Below, in pieces: positions 12,192 to 21,624 of a stretch of 64,000 nucleotides of DNA (position 1 is the stretch's first letter; each line of letters begins with the position of its first letter). The stretch spans positions 57,002,801-57,066,800 of the forward strand of contig CM067109.1 of assembly GCA_034008185.1 (NCBI GenBank), read 5' to 3'. Origin of the DNA: Gorsachius magnificus (taxonomy: Eukaryota > Chordata > Aves > Pelecaniformes > Ardeidae). The position numbers and the translations under genes were made by a program. The notes under the pieces were generated by a model that saw nothing but the letters and a program-made list of their open reading frames with translations, was not told the origin of the DNA and did not search any database.

Positions 12192-12268
12192 AAAAGAAAT
12201 TTCCCTGGGTAATCCATTCCTGCGACATTTGGGGAGGTGTCAAAAATCTTGGAAACAATTTGATTCAG
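12192..12268 (+). pseudogene. Relic gene block C: FPWVIH / DIW / KNLG signature
   Basis: A 77-bp block with a clean acceptor (ATCCACAG) and donor (CAG/GTAATT). Two leading bases complete a codon, then it reads KKFPWVIHSCDIWGGVKNLG and NNLIQ. This aligns with the most recognisable core of the family, P.I.H.YD.WHGAKNL.KK. The Trp-His pair is Trp-Gly here and the following KK is NN. These are losses at otherwise conserved positions and suggest relaxed constraint. Confidence 0.6.
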
Positions 12269-12679
12269 GTAATTCTTCTGTGATGAGTACAGAATAATAC
12301 ATCCTTGTAGCTATCTAAAGTGATATAACAAACTTCTATTACATTAAGCTTGCTTTAATAAATAACTGAAAGGTTAGAATCTTTCAACTTAAATACAATT
12401 CACCAGGTGTGGAACATAATTGTTAATGTCTTCAGGGCCACCTTCGCACAATATGCATGATGATCTTTGTTGTCTGCCCCTCAACTACTGTAATTATTTA
12501 CAGCTTTGTTGACAAGTCCATTGACTTTAAGGCTATTGATTTAAGTATCATATTTTGCATGAAAACCCCTCACAGGTGGTACTAATTGTCCTCCACTTTG
12601 GGAGGATGGAAACAAGTGCACAGAAAAATGGGCACATTAATTGTAGTGATTTCCCATGGCCTAAGATTTTTCTAAATAG

Positions 12680-12729
12680 GCCACGATGCACAGCCAGCAG
12701 GAAGAAAATTGCATCAGCACTGCAACCAG
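12680..12729 (+). pseudogene. Relic gene block D (weak)
   Basis: A short block between CTAAATAG and CAG/GTATCT. Read from 12681 it gives PRCTASRKKIASALQP. In the family, the segment after block C has a KKK/RKK cluster and then LQPWI, leading to a conserved NHFWWC. The KK and ALQP parts fit. The phase does not match block C, and the Trp-rich part that should follow is missing, so this exon is damaged or the borders are wrong. Confidence 0.35.
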
Positions 12730-13025
12730 GTATCTGGTGTCTACAATGAGAGATGATCTAAAAGATCTAAAAGTGTATTGTATATAAGCTAGTCATTTGG
12801 CATGTAGTAAGTAGTAGATTGTTTGACTGCTATTTAATCATTGCTTAACAAAAACTTTGGTTAACCCCACAATGATGATTCCACTCAGTAATTCTTCTAC
12901 GACAGTTACAGTGGTACTGAGGCGTTGGTTACTTCTCGTTTTGCTGCATCAAAATTTAATATTCTAATACAATGTTTTTACTATAATAAATTATCTTTTA
13001 TTATAATGGCTTCTTAACCTTGTAG

Positions 13026-13226
13026 GGAATGTGGTGTGGCTTAGTTCATCGTGTGGTCAATGAACAGCAGTGGGCTAGTGGAAATGGCATCGTTGAGGAG
13101 CAGTGCAAACATGGTCCTCAAGTGGATGAAAGAGAAGAGGAATGGAAACAAGCTTCACACTGAAATGTGCTGAAAAAATTTGGTTAAAATCTTTCTGAGA
13201 AACATTCCATACTTTCTACATTTTAG
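13026..13226 (+). pseudogene. Relic gene block E: WCGLVH / CKHGP segment with stops and a frame change
   Basis: After the acceptor CCTTGTAG it is open in phase 0 for 45 codons: GMWCGLVHRVVNEQQWASG, then EEQCKHGPQVDEREEEW and KQASH, then TGA at 13161. In the family the same segment continues with a further 25 or so residues around RWLK. That sequence is present here in another frame (WLKSF at 13181-13195) and is followed by TGA at 13196. So this exon carries a stop, a frame shift and a second stop. A donor-like AG/GTATAA is at 13227. This is the clearest evidence of decay. Confidence 0.6.
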
Positions 13227-13540
13227 GTATAATGGACTCCATTTGTGGATATTAGTTTGTCTGGTTTTCTCCAAATTAATTCTCTTCCCTTTTTATTAGA
13301 AGTAAATGCAATTAATATGCTGAGAAAAAATTATCTGACATATGCTGAACTATTAATTCTTTTTTTCTTGTGTAGTATGAAGTTATGTAACAATTGAAGC
13401 TACTTTGATTTTAATTCTACAGTAACCTTAAAGAAAAAAGGTTAAATTGATAAACCTTCTACTTGTGTAGATACCATATTTAATATGGTGAAGCGTTCCT
13501 GATATGTTAAATAATGTAAAAATTTTCTTTTAAAATCAAG

Positions 13541-13731
13541 CTGTGTATTTATTTTCGTTAAGATCTGCACTTGATCTGGAGGAGTTCCGGCAGCACTTGT
13601 GTATGTATGCTACCAAGCAGTTTGAGTACACCTACCCTGTCTACAGAGCGAGATGGTTTTTAACAGCAATTGATTACGACATGCAGCTGAATTGGCAAAC
13701 TCTGCACAATCAAAAGAATCAATTATTCTAA
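13541..13731 (+). pseudogene. Relic gene block F: last conserved segment
   Basis: Acceptor candidate TAAAATCAAG (ending 13540). It is then open as VYLFSLRSALDLEEFRQHL and CMYATKQFEYTYPVYRARWF, then LTAIDYDMQLNWQTLHNQ, stopping at TAA 13729-13731. This is the best preserved part and matches the family segment FRS..LE.F..H.LMYA.KRF.Y..PVY.AR..LAAID.N. Family members continue for another 40-60 residues after this point, while this copy stops. Codon use and local GC differ from the AT-rich surroundings, as expected for once-coding sequence. Confidence 0.65.
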
Positions 13732-15017
13732 GTCTGTCACCTTATTTTTCCTCTTTTTAAATGTAACTTATTTGTTGTAATTTCTCTAGGGGGAAAATAA
13801 TTGGTTTTAATGCTAGGTACATACTGTCAGTCCAATGTTAGCTAAGACAAAGTTGAGATTTCTTCACATTTACATATCAGCAAACCCATGTTGGAACTCT
13901 TTCCCTACGTAAATAGCTGTATAGCCTACCTCTAGTTTCAGTATTTTACTTACGATCATTAAGGACTGATACAGAGAAGTAATGAATGTGACTATTTTGC
14001 TTTCCTTCCTATTGGAGTTCAAGGGGTGATTGTTTTTGTAAATGAGCATATTTTGTGTTGCATTTAGAATATCTTGAAATGTTTGCACTTATTGCTAAGT
14101 GCCACCTTAGCTGACTTTTGAGAATGCTTTCTCATTTTCTAGAGAAGGACAGAGGCCAGTCTCAGAAGTATGTCCTTGTATGTAAAGAGAATTGATTTTA
14201 TATATGGAATTCTGTGACCGCTTGATATCCTTTTGGTGTATATTTATGTATTTTAACTAATGCTTCTTAACAGCAGTCGTGTGATATAAACAAGCAAGTG
14301 AATCAGCAATGGTGGGACTGATCCTTGACTGATTTAAATTAAAAAGCCTTGTATCCTTCATCTGGAGACTGAAGGGATAAGGAGCAATTCCTTACTGATG
14401 TCAATGTGTCTGTAATGGACGGCTAGATAAGGACTGCAAAAGCAAAGTAAAAAAAATTAACTGTTTACAGAGATGTAGTATGTAATTGGATGGATTTTCT
14501 TACTCGTAAAATATTTTTCTCCCACTTCAACTTTGTAATAGATATTGTAGAATATACCATAGAGAATCTGGAAGATGGAACTCAGTATCTAAGAAAGAGG
14601 TGCACTATGTCTATATTGACAACATAATGGAGGAAATATTTCAGTGCTGTTTGGAGACATGAAATGAGGTCACAGTAGAGCAGCATGCTTCAGGAATACA
14701 AAATAATCTGTGCTACTTCATCCATTCTGCCATCTAACACCTCCAAATTTCTGCTTACCATAACTACTAACAATAGTGCTTAGTTCTGAATGAGGATATA
14801 GTTGTTTAACACTTACTCTTGGCACAAGGAGAGGAGGAGGCGATAATCTCTATTAATGAAAACAATACAAATTGGAAAGCAGACGTTTTAATAAGTTTCC
14901 TAATATTTTCTTAATTTTATATTTGTGCATAATGTTCATACATACACAGGCTGTGTTACCATTCAATTTTGAGGACTATGTTTTTGAAAGTTTGAAACTG
15001 TTTTATGATTAAAATCA
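13732..15017. other. AT-rich sequence, no feature seen
   Basis: AT-rich unique sequence between the relic gene and an LTR. I see no further block of the relic gene family (a C-terminal tail was looked for) and no repeat. Confidence 0.6.
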
Positions 15018-15522
15018 TGTCCTGGTTTTGGCTGGGGTAGAGTTAATTTTCTTTCTAGTACCTGGCATAGTGCTGTCATTTGGATTTAGGATGAGAATAA
15101 TGTTGATAACACACTGATGTTTTTGTTGTTGCTGAGCAGGGCTTACACAGCATCAAGGCCTTTTTCTGCTTTTTACACCGCCCCACCAGTGAGGACACTG
15201 GGGATGCACAAGAAGCTGGGAGGGGACACAGCCAGGACAGCTGACCCAAACTGACCAGAGGGATATCCCGCACCATATGACGTCATGCTCTGCATATAAA
15301 CTCAGGGAGAAGCTGTCCAGGGGTCCACTGCTCAGGAACCAGCTGGGCATCGGTCAGCGGGTGGTGAGCAATTGCATTGCCCTTTCTTTTCTGTCCTGTT
15401 AAACCCACAAGTTTCACCTTTTTTTTTTTTTTTTTTTTTGGTTCTCTGCCCCATCCCACTGCAGGAGGTGGTGAGTGAAAGGCTGTGTGGTGTTTAGCTG
15501 CCTGCTGAGTTAAACCGCAAGT
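15018..15522 (+). mobile_element. Solo LTR, avian ERV (ERVL-like), copy 1
   Basis: Begins TGTCCTGGTTTTGGCTGGGG and ends near TTAAACCGCAAG, and is co-linear with the LTR at 26853-27396. It holds a full CRE (TGACGTCA, 15278-15285) followed 10 bp later by a TATA box (TATAAA, 15295-15300), so the U3 promoter core is preserved. A long T tract (about 15418-15439) follows. No internal retroviral genes flank it, so it is a solo LTR left by recombination. The 3' terminus is eroded (no ...ACA end) and I could not define a target duplication. AATCA precedes the element but is not repeated after it. Confidence 0.85.
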
Positions 15523-16160
15523 GATATGCACATTCTTTGCGTGATTAAGTTATTTCTCTTATGTGTTATAAATCAAAGGTGTAATCTTGTGTATGTATTT
15601 AAGAGAAACAAAATGCAGCCAATTAAAAGATTTTTGCTGAGGTCCATTTATCTTAGTATTTTAAAATAACGTTTTCAATTTCAAGTGGTCTTCATTTTCA
15701 TTTTTGTACTAGGTTTTTGCCATGTACTATATTAATGTAACTCTACTGTTATTATAAACTTTGGTACAAACACTATTATATGCAAAAGGTTTGTTATTCA
15801 TTACAAATAGAAGTAGATACCAATAGATCAGTAAATGCCCATACCTTATAGGTCTGGTGTTGTGATAACAGCACTGGTCATCTTAGAAGCATGTATGTGT
15901 GTTACTGAATTAAATGCAATCCACTGTCACTCTGAAAGCATGACTGTTGATGAGTTTTTAAACTGTTTAAGAAAATCTGCATACATTTACAAATCATAAA
16001 AGTAAATTTAAAACCTTGTTAGGTAGTAGAAAAACTAAGTAAATCTAAATTTTGTAAAAGCTTTACCTTATCTCTTGGTCTAATGTAAAAAAATTCCTAA
16101 GGTAGTGTTTCTGTCTTTTACATTAAACAAACTCAACAGAAGGGATGGGTTAGCCTTTCA

Positions 16161-16187
16161 TATATTAGCATATATTATGCTAATATA
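16161..16187. repeat. Perfect AT-rich palindrome, 12-bp arms
   Basis: Arms TATATTAGCATA and TATGCTAATATA are exact reverse complements separated by 3 bp. Could form a hairpin or cruciform, or bind a dimeric factor. The ATTAGCAT half resembles an octamer/POU-type site. Function unknown. Confidence 0.8.
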
Positions 16188-17838
16188 GCATAGTGGCATA
16201 TTAGTGCAGTATTTAATTATAAAGCTAGAAAATAAAATAATACAAGGAAACCTGTACTTGCTTGTACAGAGACTGCATGACTGCATCTTTTTTGCTGTAT
16301 TGAGAATGGCAAAAATTAGCATCATCGCTAAGACTGCAGATTCTTGAGTTAGTTGTATTCAGTTTAAGTTTCATTTTAATAGAACAAAAACATAAACAAT
16401 TTGGGGAAAAAGAAGTTAACAAAAGTTTGAAATGGTGTAGGAATGTAATCTGTTATTTTCTCTGTCAGTGTTAACAGGTTTTGTACTAAAAGCTCAAGAG
16501 TTAAAGAATATCAGCATCCATTTGGGACCTGACTGTAATTGCAAAGAAGGATAATTGGGCGGCTGAATTCGACCATCCGTAAAGGCTGATGGATGTGCTG
16601 AAACCACACAGCAGCTTAAAACTGTCCTCTTGGCAGTTGTAAGTGGGGCAAACTATATATTAACATAGTTAAAACACATCTATGTGTTTTTAAAGCAGCA
16701 TTCCATTCTGAAAGTGAGTATTCAGTAATAAAATGTAACATTCTGCTCTCCAGATCTTCTAATGAGGTGTATTTATAGCTTTAGCCCAGCAGTTTTAAGG
16801 GGAAAGTAAGTTTTTGCTACTTTTAATGCCAGTTACCACTGCAGTGGGTGGTGCGTGGTGTGCTGAGAAGTGTAGTCCAGGCAGGAGCTTCCTCAGGTCC
16901 CACAGGGAGAGTCTCTCACTGTGTCTTATAAAAGGACTTGGCAGATCCGGGCAGTTAAGTCGAACTAGTCTCATGTCACTGGTCTTGCACAAGAACTTAC
17001 TCACTGTATAGGATAAGGTGAAGTCCAGGTGTTTGCAGCTTTAGATCAGTGGGGTTTTTGTTGTTGTTTGGTGTTTTTATTTCCAGTGTCTGTGCTACTT
17101 GCCCTGTTACTCTGCAAGGTTTTCTTGACCCTCTTTTTTTTAGCTCTTTGATTTGAACTGACTCCCAGGCCTAAATCCATATGTGGGCCTTCTCCTTAGC
17201 TCTAATTTTGCAACAACCTGCCACACCACATTTAAGTTTAGCTTCATGCACTGTGCTTACATAGATACTCGCTACATGGCAACGCCTTCTGAATTCCTTT
17301 GCTGTTACCCCTCACTTACGTTACGGCTGGAACTGAAGAAAGCTAGTTCACAGGTTTCTTGTAGCACAGCACATAATTCATATTAGAACTGACCTTTCTC
17401 TGGGCCAAGGTGATTACCCCCCATTATATAAACCAAAACAGTAGTTGTAGTCTTAACCTTTAATGGCGGCCACTGATCTGAAGATGCGAGGCAAACTGAC
17501 AGCAGCATTTTAATATCCCAGTGACTCATGCTGGTTGCAGTTGTCACTTTATCTCATCAGCTTTTTACCATTGCATGTCTTCTTGTGATGACTGCATCTT
17601 ACATCTCTTAGTTGAACCATAAATTGTCATAGCCCAGTGAATGATGGTAACAGCAACAATTAGTTTAACCAGTCGTTTTCTCCTGAATTTGTCTGTCAAC
17701 TATTTTTAGTCTGAATCCTTGCCTTAACCACAAAGCCTAATGCTAGCCTGTCCTAGTGCTGCAGAATGTGTTCTCTTAGTCCAAACTGGTACTGGCAGTC
17801 CATCTACCTACTTCCTCAATTTCTTCCTCACCCTGGAG

Positions 17839-17902
17839 TGTTTTTTCCAGTCTCAGTCCTGCTTAATGGTTGTTTTTTCCAGTCTCAGTCCCACTTAATG
17901 GT
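17839..17902 (+). repeat. 32-bp direct tandem duplication
   Basis: Two adjacent 32-bp units, each beginning TGTTTTTTCCAGTCTCAGTC and ending TTAATGGT, differ at only two positions. This is a small, probably recent replication slippage or duplication event. Each unit ends its T-rich tract with CCAG, so it also duplicates a splice-acceptor-like site. Confidence 0.85.
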
Positions 17903-20900
17903 AAACAGATGGGAGGAAGTAAGCATTCAGAGAACTGGATAGAAGAGGAGTCTCACTCTTACATTTCAAAGGAAACACCTTTTTCTTCCATCTCCCAAAT
18001 TCAGATATTTTGTCCTGCTTAATCTAACCCTTAAATCTTATCTCTTAAATCTTTTCTTGGCTCATACTAGCACTTGTGATTTCTTAGAGTTCTTGTGTTG
18101 AGAGGATTCTATATGCAAAACTTTCTAGATATTAGGAATCATATCTAGCATCCACTGAAATTACATGTCCATGGAGGTAAATAATGCTTCTTAGTTAGAG
18201 TATAAGCAATCTCAAGTATTCTTATGAAAGAATTCAAAATGAAAAGCCAGGGTTAAGTGTGTGCTGCAAGAATGTAAGGTGTCATTCTTGCTTCACTAAG
18301 AGACTAACAGTGCTCTAATAAAACGAAAAGATCTGAAATTGGCTGGCAATGCTTCTGTAGATGTGTGCAAAAATGAACTGCTGCTTCCAATATAAATCTT
18401 ATGGTTTATTTTGCATGCGTGTGAAATAAGTGAATGTGAGGAGGTGCATATGTAAAAAGGTACATCGTCTTGGTAGGTCTGCATATTTTGAAACTTTTCA
18501 ACCTGTAGTTCCTCAGGCGATGAGTAAAATACCAAGAAAACAGACTTGAAATAATTTTCAAGTTTTCCTTTAGATATTAGAATGGAGAATTACTAGCACT
18601 TAAAATATTTTGTGCAACATTATTAGCTCACCACTCATTAAATATATAAATCAAGCCTGTTTGTCAAGTTAAATAAAGAGCTGTAAGAGCTGTAATTCTA
18701 AAACTAATGTTACTTGTTTTTTTGTTTTTTTCAGATAGAAAGCATCTTGCTTCAAAATGTCTATTTGTACTTCTTTTACAGTGTTTAAAATGGTCCAAAT
18801 TTTCAAGAAGTGACAGATACGTATGGTTAGTTTCTTTAATACGCAGTTGAAATGTTGCCAGAAGCAAATATAAGTAAAAAACCCTGGCTAACTAAGGACA
18901 CTTCTGTCAGTTTTCATGCATACAAAAATGATACCTTCACTGGACAGTGGCGTAGTGTGTTATCCTCAAACATGATGGAGAAGCAGCATCAAGTGTAAGG
19001 GATAGCTTTCATCTTTACGTTTCTTAGTGTTGTCTGGCGTTGCATTCTGGCCTTGTACCCTTGTTTGAACAACAGTATTTTACGTCATAGGCAGTTATCC
19101 TAGCAAGGATCACTGTGTGTACTCTGACTATACATAAAATTCAGTTATTACTGCTTTTTAATGACAATTTGGCCAAATAGTATGTAGACAACTTCTTTTA
19201 TCGAGTTACGATGTCATGGTTTCACTACATGATCAGGAACCTTGCTTGTTAAAACATTTCTGAAGTGTTAGATATTACAAGTGAGAACTTCTTTACCTTT
19301 CTGAACATAATACCCTGCTTTATTTTCTTCCAATGGTTTTCTGTTCGTAACCTTATTTTAATGTCTGAATACTCTTAGAGTTACCTAGGGAGCCCTGCTG
19401 CTAAGAAGGCAGCAAGCTCTGTGTTGCTTGATTGAAATACCTCCTGTAGATGAGTTCTGCTCAATTGATATTGACAGAGACCAGGACGGTTTTCCAGAAG
19501 CCCTTGCTCATGCCCCAGATCTGCAGATGTTGAAAGCAATGATAAGCCTATGGTTTTTAGCTTTAGTAAAATGAAAATTCCTCAACAATTTTCTTAGTCA
19601 TTTCATTCCAAATACAAAGAACAGAGATGTGGGAAGGCTGATCAGCATCACAGAACTCCATGCCAACTCATGCTTTAGAGATCCAGATTTTGATGAAAGA
19701 TTAGAGCTGTTATAAATTAGGACACTTGGAATATACCCATCAATTTCTTTTCTCCTTTTTTTTTTTTCCTGTTGTGCTTAAAAAAGAAAGAACACATGCT
19801 ACAGGCCTGTCCCTGAAACACAACAAGGTGGTTGCATTGCATTGTGTTGACCAAGGTCATGCTGCTGATCAAGCTAGGATTCTGAAGGTGATTAATGTCT
19901 CTGGAGTGTGTGCTGGGAAGCTGTGATGCTATTTTTATTTTAGAAATTCTGTTCATAAACCAGTACTCTCCTCCAGCAGTTAACGTATAGCCATGATGAG
20001 ATCAACCCTTCTCTGAAATGTTTACAGGTTCTACCTCTTCCATGGAGCTGCAGTTGTTGCTATGGGTAGTAAGCAAAAAGCTGAGTTACTCGTGTCTCCC
20101 CAAAGGTGAGAGAACTAGGTTTTCGCCTGCCTAGCTAAAATTCAGGATATACAAGTAACTCTGCTGGTTCAGACAGATCCACTGTCTGGCTCAAAGAGTC
20201 TGTCACTGCTCAGAGGCCACAGACGGATACCCAGGGAGGACAAAAAGGAGCTTGTGCATGTGATACTCTCTGTTTTCTTCCCCTATTAGAGTACTCTCTT
20301 AGCTTCAGACTGTAGTTTGTTCTGTTAGTAACCCTCAGAAGATCTTGTTAAAAAACCCTCAGGTCTTCCCTTGAACCCATATAAATTCTTTGTCACCTCT
20401 ACCTGGATGAGGTGTAGTCTCTTATTTCTCATTTCCAGGAAGTTTTCTAACTCACTGTGGGATGGGAGGAACAACTAAGGCTACACCATTGAGCTTATAC
20501 TATGTCAATTACTGGATTCCAGCAGTCTTCAGCTGCACAGATTTTCTGAATTTTTGCATCGTCCTCTGTTCCTGCTTTTTTTCTCCCCTTTTGCTAAATC
20601 AATGTGCGTACCTATGTGCATAAAGTGTGATGGGCAAACAAACAGTCCTTCTTTGTGCAAGGGATTAGGAAAGTTGTCTCACATCCTTCCCACTGTGAAA
20701 AGCTCTTGCAGTGTTTTGGGTTTTTTTGTCACAGCTTTTAAAAAAGAAAAAAAGTGAAAGCATAACTAGGAATGGATTGTTAATTAGCAGTTTGATAGTT
20801 TTACCTGTTTGCCTGCCTAGGGGAGGAAGGAGTGAAATCTAATTAATGTTACTGACATTTGCTAGATCAGTTGCAATGTCATAAAATGTACAGAATTAAA

Positions 20901-21520
20901 GATGAGGCCCCTCATGCAACTGAGTTCCTCACTCCTACCTCTGTTGAATACACTTTTTGAAAATACAAGTAGCTGTGCCCTTGTTTTCATAACAATATTG
21001 CCTAAGAGAAGTTCAGGTTCTCTTGTATACGGAAGAGATTTGTGAATTAGATAAAAGGTGAAGAATAACTTGTTGACTCTCATTGTGATTTTTGATGCTA
21101 GTATTCAGGAGTTTCTGAATTATGACTGTCACTACACTAAGAGTAACTGATTCACTGTGATGTAAAAAAGTTATGTAAGTTCAGAGATAATGACATCTAA
21201 GATGGATATCTTAGGATGTGTGTGTTTTTAATACAAGTGACCGATGTGATCTGGGCTACGTCCTCTGCTTTCAATAGAAAAGCTCTGCTCTTAACAGGTA
21301 GAAATCAAGTGACTCAATGAAAAAAGTGACTCGGGATTTTTATCTGCTGTTACTGGGGAGGGTTGACAGAAGACTTCTTTTCCTGGCACTTTTTGAAGAC
21401 TCCTGACTCAGCATAATAAAGGCTTTTGGGACTTAGCCCTCTGCTTTTTGCATTTGGTTTGTAGGTTTGGGCATACATTCAGATGACAGTGATACATACA
21501 GCCGCTGCTCACACATCATG

Positions 21521-21624
21521 TGTTCCGGGCCTCGACCCCCTTAGTGACCTCCCCTGGACTCTCCAGTATGTCAGTGTCTCTCTAGTTCTGGGGAGCGCAA
21601 AACTGGACACCAAGTGTGGTCTTT
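21521..21624 (-). mobile_element. CR1 fragment, old and short
   Basis: About 100 bp. On the plus strand it reads as the antisense of the CR1 segment normally written CCTCTGGACTCTCTCCAG...CTGGGGAGCCCAGAACTGGACAC. Matches visible here include CCCCTGGACTCTCCAGTATG and TGGACACCAAGTGTGGTCTT. It is strongly diverged and lacks the 3' tail. Confidence 0.75.

Larger units (their letters stand above)
9834..13731 (+). pseudogene. Intron-bearing relic of an unnamed metazoan gene family
   Basis: A chain of at least five exon-like blocks on the plus strand (9834-10095, 10181-10306, 12192-12268, about 12680-12729, 13026-13226 and 13541-13731). Their translations follow, in order, a family I know only as uncharacterised predicted proteins of fishes, cnidarians and molluscs. 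That family has a basic stretch and an RW..L...AEVA.FLL helix, then P.IIH.YD.WHGAKNL.KK, then WCGLVHHV..EH.W with C.HGP and an acidic region with W, then FRS..LE.F...L.YA.KRF.Y.YPVY.AR..LAAID. Most blocks have AG and GT borders, so this is not a retrocopy. Breaks are TGA at 10301, TGA at 13161 followed by a frame change and another TGA at 13196, and TAA at 13729 before the usual C-terminal tail. The signature WH has become WG. The biochemical role of the family is unknown to me. It is more likely a pseudogene than an active short gene, but not certainly so. Confidence 0.6.
15523..21520. other. About 6 kb AT-rich sequence, no gene seen
   Basis: Unique AT-rich sequence. It contains a palindrome at 16161-16187 and a 32-bp tandem duplication at 17839-17902 (both listed). 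Open frames such as 16225-16422, 18296-18535 and 19726-19926 have no recognisable family and lack convincing splice borders. Confidence 0.6.

Noticed and set aside
19726..19926. Plus frame with VVALHCVDQGHAADQARILK, slightly like part of a phosphatase
   Set aside because: The similarity is vague, lacks metal-binding residues, and no flanking exons were found.
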